Shown: positions 45,634 through 59,090, counted from the stretch's first letter. The stretch is DNA of 64,000 bases from Poronia punctata (GCA_022579005.1 MU401464.1:318805-382804); one strand, 5' to 3'. The notes: generated by a model not told the origin, from the letters alone. Program-made: numbers and translations.

Positions 45634-47533
45634 AACTGTTGCATGTCGCTGGGGTATTTGAATAGTAGTGTATACAAAGGTTGTCTTTTCCGAGACAGAG
45701 AGTTGTGCGATATGTCGATATGGAACAGAGTGTAATTGTGTAGTGAAAGTTTTGTTGTTTGAGAGGCTACAAAGTTATGATGAAGGGATGTTTATACAAA
45801 ACTCATATAAATGATGAAACAGAAAGAATAAGGTGTTTCCAATGCAGCTAACTAGGTAGACTGGCGCTTAGGTGAAGTTATTCGCAACCATGCCATGTCT
45901 AAGTCGAAGTAGCTTCTAGCGCCTAGTACCTTGCATGCATTGGTTTGATCTTGATTCATTGACTGACTGATGATGGGATGGATGAGTTGTCGTACCTCTC
46001 ATTCGATCGATGCCTGATATATGTTTCTAAAAGAAGAAGAAATCAAAAACGGTCGATGCCCGACGGGGGGGGGAGGGGGGCCTTTGTCTTTTTCCCTCGT
46101 GGTTGTTATACTTCCTTAACCCCATTATTGCGAATCAATCCCCCTGGTCCCTGGTCCCTGGTCCCTGTTCCCTTTTGCCCCCCCGTGCAGAAAATCTTCA
46201 TCATCTTCTTCTTCATTCCCTCAATTCTTTCTGATCTCTTTGGAAAAAAAGCCCGGAATGGTTGGCAAGTGAGTCACTGTCACGTAACTAAGGTTCATGC
46301 AAGAAGAAGCGCGATACACGCGATGAATGGCCAGATCGAAGACCACCTGCATGGCTCGGCATGCAGCCCGTCTCATCAAGTTACATCCTGAACCAGTCAG
46401 CAAGGTAAAAGCCGGAGCGGAGGGAGACTTGTGCAGAGTGGGGTAAGGGGAAGTCACCAATCAGATCTGCAGCGCAAAAAAAAAGAAAAAAATGGCTGGG
46501 GATTCATTCGGGAAGGAGGGGACCGACGAAACGCGGTTTCCGGTTTTCCCCCCCCCGCCCCACGCGCATCCCACGCGGCATTTGACACGAAACAGGCGCG
46601 CATCTCCATATAAGACTGCGGTTGCCCACGTTCCCGTCCGTCTCGGCTTTTCTTTTCTTCGAGAAAGCTTGATGGAAGAAAGGAAGCGCTCTCGTCCCTA
46701 TTAAACGAATATGTATGTGTGACCTAAGGTTAGGATATTATTCATCAAAGGGGAGGGGCTGGAGGACTCCGACGAACCAACAAGACAAAGGACGAATCGA
46801 ACTAGGTACAGAAAGGGCAGTCAGTCAATCATACTCGTACTCATACAGTGGACACAGACACGATCGAGACGTGGGATGAGGACAGCATACGATACGAGTA
46901 AAAGAAAGATGTCGCGTTAAGAATGCAAGCACCTACTCGTACTCGTACCTCGAAAACGCCCTTTTCTCCCTCGGGATCCACAGAGAATGTACTACATATG
47001 ATATCGGCTGATCCCCCCCCGGTTAAATCTAGTGGCTGTCCGTTTTCCACTCACTGTCGGCTCACTTCTATTGTGTCGTCACAACCAATCGTCAAAACTA
47101 GTTCTACGAGTAGACCCCTTATGCTTTGACGCCCTAAATTCGCCTGCCTCATTTGATCAGCAAGGACCATCATTTTCAAGTCTTTTCTTCCTTATCTACT
47201 CTATAATATGAGACCACCCCTGTTGCGCGCTCGCTTACATGAGAAGAGTAAAGAAGAACTATATTGATCCCTTTTTACGTACCTAATCTGGGGTTGAGCA
47301 ACAACGTCTATCTACGAGTACCTAGGTAGCTACTTGTACTTGTATAATCGAATCTTTCGAGTACGAGTATAGGTAGATTCTATATAACACGCCCAACTTA
47401 CCTCTTATTGTCCGTGTATGTAACATGATGATATAAACGGTGGCGCAAGTACAGGCCTTCCTTTTTTTCTTCTTCTTCTTCAGATACGTAACCTTAGATA
47501 AGGGGTCGTGTCATTTTTGCGACTATTTCGCGA

Positions 47534-47557
47534 CGGGACGGGACGGGACGGGACGAA
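47534..47557. repeat. (GACGG) pentanucleotide repeat
   Basis: About four to five GACGG units in tandem. Confidence 0.85.
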
Positions 47558-47773
47558 AATGAGTTTCTTTCGCGCCCCGCGTATTTTGTTCGTGTGTCTG
47601 TCGCCAATCCTACGGGCAACAGAACAGCATCGTCAAGCACGGCCGTACTCGACAAACGCCTAAACGCCTAAACGTCCCACGGCGTGCAGGGTCTCAAAGG
47701 TCGCTGATCTTAGTAAGTAAGTAGGTAGGTATCTGTCCCGACAATGTCGGCTGTAACACGTGAGTTCTACTAC

Positions 47774-47802
47774 ACCTAACCTAACCTAACCTAACCTAAC
47801 CT
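47774..47802. repeat. (CCTAA) pentanucleotide repeat
   Basis: Five to six CCTAA units. It resembles telomeric CCCTAA but lacks the third C, so it is a pentamer and not a canonical telomere repeat. Confidence 0.9.
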
Positions 47803-47815
47803 TATATCTTCTTGT

Positions 47816-47821
<6 letters not shown>

Positions 47822-47901
<80 letters not shown>
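47822..47901. repeat. (TC)40 microsatellite
   Basis: About 80 uninterrupted bases of alternating T and C, the longest simple repeat in the window. It is followed directly by ATGGCGG. The short frame starting there has no domain and I do not call it a gene. Confidence 0.95.
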
Positions 47902-47903
<2 letters not shown>

Positions 47904-48178
47904 GGCGGCCGAAACTGAACTGATTCACCAATTAATCTTTACCTTTCATCTATCAGTATCTAGATACTCGACTACTCTACTTACCCAACCGGCGAGAAGT
48001 GCACAAATGCTCGTAGCCGGCCGAGGACCTCGGAAATATTCTGGCGAGGCACTCACTCGACATGAAGGTTCCCACTTACCACGCTCCTGGGGAGGGAGAT
48101 GGCGCTTCCCCTTCCGACGTTTGATGATAGTATACCTACCTACCTACCTAAGTAGTTACCATCATGGACATGTGTGGC

Positions 48179-48205
48179 GAGGATAGGATAGGATAGGATA
48201 GGGTA
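48179..48205. repeat. (GGATA) pentanucleotide repeat
   Basis: About four GGATA units ending in GGGTAAAG, just after a (TACC) run at 48132-48149. Confidence 0.85.
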
Positions 48206-48539
48206 AAGAGCTCACGTAGGTAAGTTTTATAAAGACGGGATGTTGTCGATAGTGTTCCTTTTATTACCTGTTTTCTTATAAATAACGAATGATATGTTGA
48301 ACGAGTTATTTGTGTTTAATACTTATGTGTGGCCGGCCTACTGGCTACCATCACAAATATATTCCTATTTTAAATCCTGTTGGTGTCCCCTTGGAAAGGA
48401 TCACACGACAATATATGCTCTCGCAACTGGCAACTAGTAATTATATTGGACTGATTTTTACTCATCTATCTATCTACCTACTCTGATAGATGCACTATTT
48501 ATTATCCTCAGACCGACCAACCAATGCGCACTCAAAAAG

Positions 48540-51500
48540 TTACGCTGACGCAGTCATGTTAGCCTCGACGAACCGAGACAGAACCAGCAGCGAGGTCTTC
48601 GCGTCCATGATATACAGGAAAGACACATCGACCCTAAAGGCCGACCAGAACCACGAGCGGAACTCGGAAGCTATCATGCTGTCTACGCCAAAGTCGGGCA
48701 ACGCCTTGCCCTCGTTAATCTGGTCGGCGGGCATGAGGACGAGGTTCGAGAATCGCTTCTTGATGAGGAGGAGGATGGCCTCGCCGAGACTAGCGGCATC
48801 TGCGACTGGTGCGAGGGTAGCCGTCAGAGCCGAGGGTACGTCTTTGAACCACGGTGCCGCTGCTACAGCGGCATCGTGCCCGCCCCCTCGAGATGTTCGT
48901 GCCAATTCATTTTCGGCCAGCAACGAGGCGAGCAGGATGGCGGCGCGTGATTCGATCAGTACGCCATGGCTGGTCACGTCGAAACCTTGGGCGCTGAGCT
49001 CACGGATCGCGGCGGGTTCTAGACCCGTCAGCAAGTGCGCGTCGTCGACGTTGCCGGCTGCCTCGCTGGCTAGCGCGAGATCAACCACTTGGAGGAACTC
49101 TTCCTCGTTGAGCGGCTGGATGCCTTTGCGGAGTAGCAGGGCCTCGATTTCGGGGTTCTCGTGGAGGTAGCCCACCTCGGATATCATACCCAGGCCAACC
49201 GAGACACAGGGCTGGCCGCGCGACCGGCGCCAACGGGCAAAGGAGTCGAGGAAGCCGTTGGCTGAGCAGTAGTTGGCTTCCGTTGCAGTACCCACGGTTC
49301 CAGAAACAGATGAGGTGAGCAGGAAAAAGTCAGGCTCACTTCGCACGTCTCGGTCAATGTGGACTTGAAGCGCGTTGTGTAAGTTCCAGGTCCCTTGCCA
49401 CTTGGGATCGATTCCGGTATGCCAGGCTTGATTGGGCATGCGGGTGAACAGAGCCTCATGGAGTCCCATCGCAGCTTGGATGACACCGCCGATACGACGT
49501 CCTCCGGCCACGCTGGCCGATACGGCAGCAGTGACGTCGGCGGCATTGGAAACGTCGCCGCGCACTACCCCAACGGTTGCTCCAGCCGCCTGCAGCCGGG
49601 AGACAAGCTGTCGGGCACTTGGCTTGTCAGCTCCGGAGCGACCCAAGAAGACAAAGCGGCGGCATCCTCGGCTCATCATCCATCGGCTAAGACTGCGGCC
49701 TAAGCCACCTAGGCATCCAACTAGAAGGTAGACTTTCTCAGGATCGAAGACACTGAGGTACATGGCGGGTGCAACCGGAACGCGAGCCTGTGCGTCCTCC
49801 ATGCTAATAACAACCTTACCCACACGATCCTTGTTGAGAAAATATCGATAAGCCTGAGAGATCTGACTGACGTCGAACACGGTCATGGGAAGGGGCAGAA
49901 TCTCCTTGGTACGGTAGAGCTCCAGGGTCTCGACCATGAGTTTATCCCAAATGGCGCGATGGTAGGGATCTTGCGCGTAGAACAATTCGGAAAGGTCGAA
50001 GGCGGTAAACGTGGCATTGCGAAGGAACACGCGCATGTCCAGCTTGCCGGCATCGATAAGCTCTCGCTTCCCTACCTCGACGAAACGACCAAAGTCGGAA
50101 AGGGACTGCCAGCTTTCGTGCATGAGATCGCCGACTAGCGAGTTGATGATGACGTCGACGCCACGGCCACCGGTAGCTTGCTTGATGGCCTGTACAAAAG
50201 AAGGGTCGCGAGAGCTAAAGATATTCGACGGAGGCAAGCCGAGCTCGTTGATGATGTAATCACGTTTGGTCTGGGAGCCGACAGTAGTGTATACTACAGC
50301 ACCTAGACGCTGGGCCAATGTGATGGCAGCGATACCGAGGCCGCCCGAGCCAGCGTGGATGAGGACAGACTCGCCAGCTCGAAGATGAGCGCGGTGGTTG
50401 ATGGCGTAAAGTGCAGTGCCATAAACCAAAAGCAACGTAGGCAAAGCGGTAAAAGACTCGTCATCCAGCATCTTATGTACCGACCCAGCTGGCACACGCA
50501 CTGTCGTCCCTAGGTGATGTGGTGCATAGGCGACAGCTCGATCCCCAGGTTTGACGTGCTCGACGTTGGATCCTACCGCTGTCACTACACCGGAGAAGTC
50601 GAAGGCTGTGGTCTTGTTGCGTGTATCTACACGTCCACTTATTGCGTACACGTCTTTGGCATTGAGGCTCACCGCCTTGACGTCAATCTCGACATAATCC
50701 TCTGGAGGACCTCTGTCTCGTCCCGGTTCGAGCTGCTGCTGGAAGTAAAGTGTATCCACGACACCGACATGGTCGATGGTTAACCGTGCTGGTTTTGCCG
50801 CAACCAATGGCTCTAGTTTCTTCTCGGCTTGGAGCCGGAGCCTTCGTCGGAAAAGGGAGTTAACTTCAAACTTGGGCCCGTACCTGCTGATGTGCAGAAG
50901 GCCGTCCCTCTCGATGAATTCGCAGTCATCCTTGTCGTACCGCGATACCAGCACTTGTACTGCACTCTTGCATACCGCGGTGAGGTTAAGCCCTTCCAAA
51001 GGCCCAACATCAAGGATCGAGTATCGCAGTGTTGGCTGCTCTAGCATCAGGGCACGCGAGAGGCCGTTGGAAAGGGTCAGGTTGGGGTTTGGTGCGCTAC
51101 CCAACATGTCCGCACCTGTTATCCACAACATATCCGTCACTACGTCAGTCATGGCCCGGAGGCGGTCCATATCCTGCGGGCTTAGCGTAGCTAGGAATTC
51201 ACGTTCCATCTCCAGCAGTGATATGCAAATGTCACTTTCCGCAATCTCGTGTTTGTCCAGTTGTTGATGTTCGATGATGCTCACTTGTGATAACCCGGCG
51301 CGATGATCCAAGTGTTGTGCTAAAGTGCCTGCTAAATGTATCACGGCCGGGGATGAGCTTTCCGCTCGCTGTTTGGCGCGTTAGCAAACTAATTTCATGC
51401 AGCCTCTAGAGACCCGATGAGAAAATACTCACCACAATGAGAGCTTTACGGCCCGTCAGACTAGTTCTCTGGGCAGGCCGCACAGCTAAAAGCACCTGCT

Positions 51501-54500
51501 TTCCGACATCTATCAGATTGAAACCGGCCGCTGTCAATTCTGATATGGCCGCATCGGATCTTCTGGTGACGATGATACCTCGGTTGGACACCAATTCGAT
51601 AACACGACCCGGTGCCTGGTCCCAAAGTCGTCTAGAAGCAGCATGCTATAACATTGGTGTTAGCTTATTATCTAAACAAATCCATATTGTCGGGGGCCCG
51701 GTTTTGGGTTGGGCAATAACGTACTGCAGGTACTACAAGGACATCGAAGCAGCCTTCGCTACCGTCCCCTTCCACTAGGATGCTACCATCCTCCTGAAGC
51801 TTCGCAGAATCCCACGACTGGTAGCGCGTGAACGCCGTGTCCTTATGCAGTATGTGTTGCCAATGTTTGGCCTTGTATCCAACAGCATCTCCGTCAATCT
51901 CGAGGACATGCATACGGGGGTTCTTGTGTCCGGCAAGATCGAGGAGAGCGCCGATGACAACGAGGCTTTCATCGTCCCTAATGTCATCATGCTGCTGCTG
52001 TTGAACAAAGTCTGCCACGTACTCTCTCAGTCGTGACTCGGCTTCTGGACCTATGCGGAGAATGTCAGGCCGCCATTGTATTTGCAGTGTCGGTTGCCGC
52101 TCGGCGTATAAGTTGGCTTGGTTGTCATTGTTGCTACCGGTCCCCTCAAACCCCATCGTAGTGGAACGCTTTCCGGTGTATAGCGCTACGCGACCTCCTT
52201 TGAAGTCGACAACAGGTACGCCACGAGGGTCTCGTAACGTGCCTTCGATCCTCCTACTAGACAGACCCGTCTCCTCGGATCGAGCGTGGATCTCGCCCTT
52301 GGCTTCCGAACCTGGCCCGATCTCACCACTATCATCTATAACAACCCCAAACTCTAGTGGTTGTATTTTACACTCCTCGATGAACACGGGGAGCCAATTC
52401 TTCAAGGAGGGCACGTGCCCCGCTGCTGTACTGAGAATCGCCGCTTGGAGGGCTGCGTCTATAGTTATTGGATGCACTGGGTAAAGTGAGTTGCCTGTCG
52501 ATGCGATGGGGGGCTGAAGCAACGTGGCTCCGATGGTCTCGAGCCGATTTCTATCTTCATCAGTTCGCAGGCTGGTCAGCGACTGAAAGTGTGGACCGAA
52601 GCATAGTCCTTCTTCGTGCCACTTGGAGTACCATTTGCTTGTGGACCAAGCGACAAAGTCGTCGGTATTCTTCAACAAGAGACTGTCGTCCGTCTCCCGA
52701 GTCCGTTCTGTGAGGCGAATGCTGCCTGTACAATGAACCATGGTTTGACCTGCACGCCAGGATGAGACGGCAAAGTCGTGCCAGTCGGTTGAGCTATTAG
52801 CATTGGATATCTTCCGTGTAGACATGGTGGTGTGGATTTCCAAGTCTTTCGCTGTCGAATATACGTCCCTCTCCTCGTCGGGGACGACGAGTGCGGCACT
52901 GATGTTGACGTTGCGGAACTCAAAGGCAAGCTGGGACGCTGGTTTACTTTTGGAACCTGTAATCTGCGATATGGCCTCGATGGCCATTGCCATGTAGCCC
53001 GTGGCCGGAAATACAATCTCGTCCTCCAGCTTGTGGTCTTTGATCCACTGAATCTCACTCAGACGCAACAGGTTGCGCCAGGTAAAGTCGATGCCGTTCC
53101 CTGTGAGTGCCAGGGTGCCGAGGAGTTCGTGACGTAAGTGTTCACGATTGCGCATCTCGAGACTGGCCCGAGGCTCGCTCCAGAGGAGATCTCCCGAGTA
53201 GTCCCAAGGGTAAGGTGCGAGATTGTGAAGCGTTTTCATGCCTGCTTTAGGCAGCCCGTTCACAGCGTCCAAGCTGAGGTTCAAATGACCGTAAGTATAA
53301 AGGGTACCAGCGAGCGTTTTCAGGCAGACATCTGCATTCTGCTGCCGGACGAGTGTAGGCGAATAGGGAACGGCGTCTTCGCTGACCCCAAGTCCCGTTC
53401 GGATTTGCTTGATCGGCCCCTTCAGTGCAGCGTGAGGGCCGAGCTCAACTAGGTGGATATTCTTGTTAGCTCCCACCACCAGGTTCGCGAGAGCGGCATT
53501 GAACTGAACTGGCTGTTCCAAGTTCTTTCTCCAGTATGATGGCATGTCGGTTTGGTTGTCAAGCTGCCCGAGACCTTCGGGGCTATGACCCACCGAGGTA
53601 TACATAGTCGGTACCCCGGTCAGAGCAGCCGTGCTGTTCATCACATCGCCGACTGTTGCGGGAACCTGGAAAAGAGGGGCGAGAAGCTCCTCGTATAGGC
53701 TACCTATCTCTTCCATCATATGGGAGTGATAGGCCCGGCCACCTGTCTCCAGCTTCCGAGCGAATGTATTCTTGGTCTGAAGCTCTGTCATGAGGAGCTC
53801 GATTCCATGCGGAGCGCCGCTCAGGGTGACACTCTCGGGCGAATTAATGCAAGCCACGCGGACTTCCTTCTCCAGTCCCTTGCTCTCGATGAGAGCTGAA
53901 GCGTTATCAGCGGTTAGGCTGGCAGCCATCATGGTCCCTTTGCTGCGCAACTTGCCAACAGCAAAGCCGCGAAAGTAGGCTACCAGAATTGCCTGCGCAG
54001 GGCTAAGGAGGCCGGCGGCATAGGCCGCCGCTATCTCGCCCGATGAGTGTCCGACTACAGACGTTGGCTGAATTCCCCAACTGCGCAACAGCTCTACAAG
54101 CCCAATTTGAACAGCAGTGCAGATCGGCTGACTGCGTGTCACTTCGTTTATCCGACTGTCGGCACCGTCCAACAATGTCTGTTCAAGCGTCCAGTCCGGG
54201 GCGTGTGCGGATGGAAGGTCCCGCAGAACGGAATCGAGGCGACGGATGGTATTGCGAAAGTGTTGGCTCTGAAACAACAGCTCTTTCGCCATACCAGCGT
54301 ATTGGGCTCCTTGGCCCGTGAAGACAAAGCCAAAGGGAAGTGGATCGGCTGCGCGCTTCCGAGAAGCCGTATCGCTGATAGGAGTGAGCTTCCCGTGGCC
54401 GTCTTGATAACTGGCCAAGAGGAAGCTCCTATGTTGCAGGTGATCTCGACCATTGACGAGAGTATGAGCCAGGCTCTGGATTGTTTCCCGGTCTCGACAT

Positions 54501-56714
54501 TGTTCCACAGCCTTTGCTATTTGAAGGATCACCGTCTCTAGTGATTTGGACGATGCAGCTGACACAGGAAGTACAGTGAGCGCCTGTATATCTTGAATAT
54601 CTGCATCGTCGGTGAAACCATTCCGCCGTGGCTGGTAATCTTGACCGAGATAGCTCTCGGGGGACTCGAGAATGACCTGTGTGTTCTTGTTAGCCGACTC
54701 TTGCCCCCTAGTAGGCATTTTCATAGCAGGGGACTACATCCAGGGTCCCAGGGAATTATTCAAACACTCACATGAGCATTCGCGCCGCCATATCCAAACG
54801 AGTTGACGCTGGCGCGACGAAGAGCCCGTGGCCATTCTTCCACCGTTCGCGCGACTTTCAAGTTGCGCTCTGCTAGAATCACTGATATGCATCAAAGCCC
54901 CGACGGTCAGCTTTTCATAGAGTGCGCCTCCAGGCCATGACATGATTCAGACTCACATTTCGGATTCAATTTGGTAATTCCCCGCGATGGAGGTATCTTT
55001 CCGTTCTCGAATGATTGAATGATTTTCAGCACCGATGTCAGGCCGCTGGCTCCTTCGCTATGGCCGACATTGGTTTTCACCTGTTTGTCGCGTCGCCTTG
55101 GTTAACACACATCGAACTGACAACGAATCACGATCAACGTAGGAACATGTAGGTAAAGCACGTACCGATCCGATCAGCAAGGGGGGACCTTGGCGCGGCG
55201 AGAAGCATCTCCCTACCGCATCCACCTCTATCGGATCTCCAACAGCAGTGCCTGTGGCGTGGCATTCAACATAATCAGTTCCGGAAAGGTCCAGGCCTGC
55301 ATTTTCGTATGCCTTTCGAATGGCGACCTCTTGCAGCTCCCCGCTGGGTAGTGAGATGCCAGGGGTTTTACCACTCCTATGTGCGCACGCTTTATTAGAT
55401 TAAGGTCATATACAGCAGTAGACAAGCACGACTTGAGAAATGGAGGTCTGTATCGGACATCCGGCGGAGGGAGTGTGGCTGGGGTCTATAGCTGTGGCTG
55501 GGCAGGTACAGGTATTTATGCAGGTGGGTAGGTATGTAAGTAAAGGCCCCATGCTGGTTTGAGGCTTGAGCACCCCCTTAACCTTTATTAACAGCCACAA
55601 GTTGTTCAATACAATAAAAGGAAATATTACTCACGCATTGACAGCACTACCACGAATGATTGCCCTAATTGGGTTACCATCTCTGATCGCCGCAGACAAA
55701 CGTTTGACGTAAATCGCATTCACGCCTTCGGCCCGACCATACCCATCGGCAGAGGCATCGAAGGAGTGGCATGTTGCCGTGGGTGAGAGAACGCCGCTCT
55801 TAGCCGCAGCAATGTGGAGTTCAGGGGAAAGGATCAGGTTCGAACTTGCCACGATGACACTATCACAGTCATTCGTCTTCAACGCGTTCAGAGCTTGATG
55901 GAGCGCATAGATGGACGAAGAGCATGCGGTATCGATGGTAAAACTGAAACAAAGTTTGGCGTTAATATCTAATAGCTGAAGGGGGCCCATTGCATTCAGG
56001 GTACATACCTAGGTCCGTGTAGGTTAAAGACATGGCTGATCCGATTTGACATTATCGTGGCGCCAGACCCTGTAGCGACGTATCGATGGAGGTAGTCCGG
56101 ATCGCGAGTCTGGATGGGTTGGTAGTCGACTGAGAAGTTGGCGACGTAGACACCCGTCATGGAGCCTGCCACATTTTCCATGGTCGTACCCGAGCTTGCA
56201 AGACATTCGTACACAACCTCGAGTAGCTTACGCTGTTGGGGATCCATATACGTCGCCTCGAGATTGTTTATCCCGAAAAATGCGTTATCAAACTGGCGGA
56301 CATCCTCCTTCAGGAAGTATCCTCCAGGCACGTTGGTCGTACCGCTACGATTGCCCTGGGCATTGTAGAAGCCGTCTATGTTGTAGCGCTCGGGCGGCAC
56401 AGGTCCTTGGGCTGACCTTTGTTCGACCAGAAAGTTCCATAACTCGGAAGGGGAGTGGATATCCCCAGGTAGATGGCATGCTGTGCAATTGTTAGCTCGT
56501 GATATGTGAGAGGCTGCTTTAAAACAAGGAAAGAGGCATAAGTACCGCTTCCAACGATACACGGGGGGTCATCACTCGACCAAGAAGAACCACTATCGAG
56601 ACTCCCATCACCCTTATCGTCTGTGTTTATGTCTGTGTTGTTAATAACCATGCCAGAGCCGTCATCACTAGATGGGACTGGCGAATCCATCACGATAACA
56701 TCAGAGATAGACAT
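48540..56714 (-). CDS. Highly reducing type I polyketide synthase
   Basis: Nine exons (56714-56546, 56480-56009, 55943-55635, 55376-55166, 55080-54957, 54872-54772, 54676-51725, 51645-51433, 51368-48540) encode 2459 residues, and all junctions keep frame. KS starts near residue 50 (PPCIVGSACHLPGD) and has C221 (DTACSSS), H356 (CHATGT) and H394 (NVGHSEG). AT has Ser673 in GHSSG. DH has His1010 (KDHKLEDE) and Asp1202 ([10 protein letters not shown]). A short methyltransferase remnant lies at about 1365-1446 ([17 protein letters not shown]). ER has AGSGGLG at 1856. KR has GCLGGLG at 2068 and Tyr2217. ACP Ser2414 lies in GVDSM. It builds a reduced chain from malonyl-CoA in the cytosol. There is no release domain. 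One intron, 55634-55377, is long (258 bp). It is divergent from the plus-strand dehydrogenase. Confidence 0.95.
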
Positions 56715-58043
56715 GGTGGTACTTGATGTTGCTCCCGGCTCAAGCAAGATGGGAAGGGGACGGGCTGTTTAGTGGTAAATGTGGCGTTTGTGACTTCAAA
56801 GTTCAGCCCGAAGATGAGGGGGGTTAAATAGGAATATAACGAGAAGTCACTACTTGATCAAGTGAAGAGCCGTAGAGCCCCAGGTCGTATGGATTCAAGA
56901 GAAGTCGGGGTTTATTTGACAGTTTTTATCTTATAGCGGCCTAATCAACATACACAAATGCACGAATTTAACTTGAACCTCTCATGGCTTATGTGCATCT
57001 TTCCAGGACTTCCCCGAGTCTGGCCCAATGTCCCCCCTCTGTGACCTTTTCCTCATCATGTCCCTCAAAGGAATATCGTAGAAAATGGTAAGTCTGGATT
57101 GCAGATACCAGAACAGGCCATGAAGTCTTCCCTGTCGACCGAGTCATCTCAGGAAGATTGGAGACGATCCAGACTCATCGCTAAAATCCCACGACTTGGT
57201 TGTTTCTTTCCTAGAGAAGGCTTGTCTGAGCCCAGATGCGGTTTTCCGGGCCGTTATCGTGCTTCTGGTCACACCTTGGGTGGATTCTTTGGACTGCGGT
57301 GAACTAAGTGGAAGGACTATTATTGGATCAGCCTCATTTGATTACCACCCAAGTATCTCAGGTCGATGATGTGCAGCTATAGAATCATGAAGCGGTGTAC
57401 AACAAATGTATCATTGAGAGTCGGATGATACAATACGTATACCTTGGTCTGCTTTTGGTATTTGCAACATGATCGGCGGATTCAGGGAGTATAGTCCTCT
57501 TTCCATGCTAGCAACGGCATGATCTTACATTGCCACGAGACCAATGAGTCTAACTTGATTTTGTGGAAATCTGAGTTTACCGTTGCCTTTGAATGATACT
57601 TGGCTATCACTTGCATATTCACCCGCAAACTCTGGGACTTTGTTATCTTGAACAGCTTGTTTCCACAATTCCAAAAGTTCCAAAATGTCCTTATCTTTGT
57701 TTGTTCTACGATTAGCCCTTCTAACGTTGATAAGTATTATGGTCAACGACTTGCTTGTCCTGGCTGTATTAATGAACAGTGGCTAAAGACTACAACCTGC
57801 TCGATAAACCGGGTTTTTAACTTGAAACCCATTATTCCTGCTGTGAAACCTGTAATTATCACTTTGGAGTCTAGATGCGGTTTCGGTGATGTTTTATTAA
57901 ATGTTATGCTAGTCTTGCTCTGGTAATCTGGTTTGGGCTACGTAGAGGCATGATAGAATCAAAAAAGCATAAATTGGCCTATACCTCCCTCAAACTTGAA
58001 TGTGGTAACTATCAATATTACTCTACATCGAAATCTTATCAAC
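56715..58043. other. Divergent region between PKS and dehydrogenase
   Basis: 1.33 kb that should carry promoters for both genes. The part at about 57520-57960 is AT-richer and open for 70-110 codons on both strands, but shows no family I recognise. It could be a decayed element or chance. Confidence 0.5.
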
Positions 58044-59090
58044 ATGGACATCTCCGGGAATGCATTGGTTGTCGGCGGGGGTAAACACTAATTCTACCAT
58101 CTACCTACTTTCTTGCGGCTTATATGCATTATCTTCTTACACTTGCCACTCTGCACTTGCTAACCAAGACGTACAGGTAGTGGTATCGGTAGAGCATGTG
58201 CGACGTTACTTGCAAAAGAAGGTGCCGAGGTCATTGTGGTTGCCGACATTGTCATACAGGCGGCGATTGATGCCGTTGCCGAGTGCAGAAGAGTTGCGGT
58301 CAACAAAAAGTTCCGCGCCGAGGCCTTCCACGTCGATGTGACCCAAGAGTCCTCCGTCCACAGTCTCGTGGAGAAGACGGTGCAGAACTTCGGCCGCGTC
58401 GATTACTGCGTCAACTGCGCCGGTGTGAGTTTCCCAAGGAGTCCTGTTCGACACCACGATCAGGCTACACTGACACATGGATTGTCCAGATCGGGGTTCA
58501 ACGGGCGACCGATATTGCAGGGATGCCATTGGATGAGTTCCGACGTTTCTTGGATATCAACACCATTGGCACGTTCCTGGTCACAAAGGAGGTGTCTATA
58601 GTGATGAGGGCCCAAGAGCCTCGAGCGGTGGCGCATGGTTCCCCTGGTCGTGGGACGACGCGCGGCTCCATTGTGAATCTTGGCTCAGGGTCTTCCCTGA
58701 TCGCCACCCCTGGTGTTCTCCCATATACCACATCTAAGCATGCAGTCCTTGGACTTTGCAAGAACAGCGGTAAGTACTGGTAGCCCTACCTATATGACAA
58801 GAGTGGCCCATTGCAGCATACTAATCGGCCAAGCCCTCGATAACGCGCCATACGGGATCAGGGTCAACTGTGTTTGCCCCTCATGGACGGATACCCCGAT
58901 GGTCCAGCAGGCGGCGAGTGGCGTTGAAGGCCTGGCTAGCCTCATAAATTCAGCTGTGCCCCTTGGGCGCATCGCGATGCCTGAGGAAATAGCTGACGCG
59001 GTGGTCTTCTTGTGTGGTCCAAGGTCCAGTTACGTCACTGGCTGCGGCTTCATTATCGATGGAGGAACGACACTGACTGCTCTAAGATAA
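58044..59090 (+). CDS. Cluster short-chain dehydrogenase/reductase (classical SDR)
   Basis: Exons 58044-58080, 58177-58424, 58490-58769 and 58834-59090 encode 273 residues, normal for a classical SDR. The nucleotide-binding GGGSGIG is split by intron 1. NCAG, then VNLGSGSS with YTTSK (catalytic Ser, Tyr, Lys), then VCPSWTDTPM and a C-terminal GCGFIIDGGTT end complete the family pattern. The last acceptor (GGCCAAG) follows a TACTAAT branch site; using the nearer CAG would give an immediate stop. Likely role: oxidation or reduction of a hydroxyl/keto group on the polyketide (inference from position). Cofactor choice is not settled by the sequence. Confidence 0.88.

Larger units (their letters stand above)
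45634..48539. other. Repeat-rich boundary region left of the PKS
   Basis: 2.9 kb with no supportable gene. G-runs and C-runs lie at 46064-46080 and 46548-46560. TACTCGTA words occur near 46825, 46930 and 47315-47375. From about 47530 to 48205 there is a dense series of microsatellites (listed separately). It separates the F-box-like gene from the biosynthetic cluster. Confidence 0.6.

Noticed and set aside
47774..47802. Interstitial telomere repeat
   Set aside because: The unit is CCTAA (5 bp), not CCCTAA, so it is a simple pentamer microsatellite.
47902..48186. Open frame starting directly after the (TC)40 repeat
   Set aside because: No family resemblance and low-complexity ends. The frame owes its length to the repeat and to chance.
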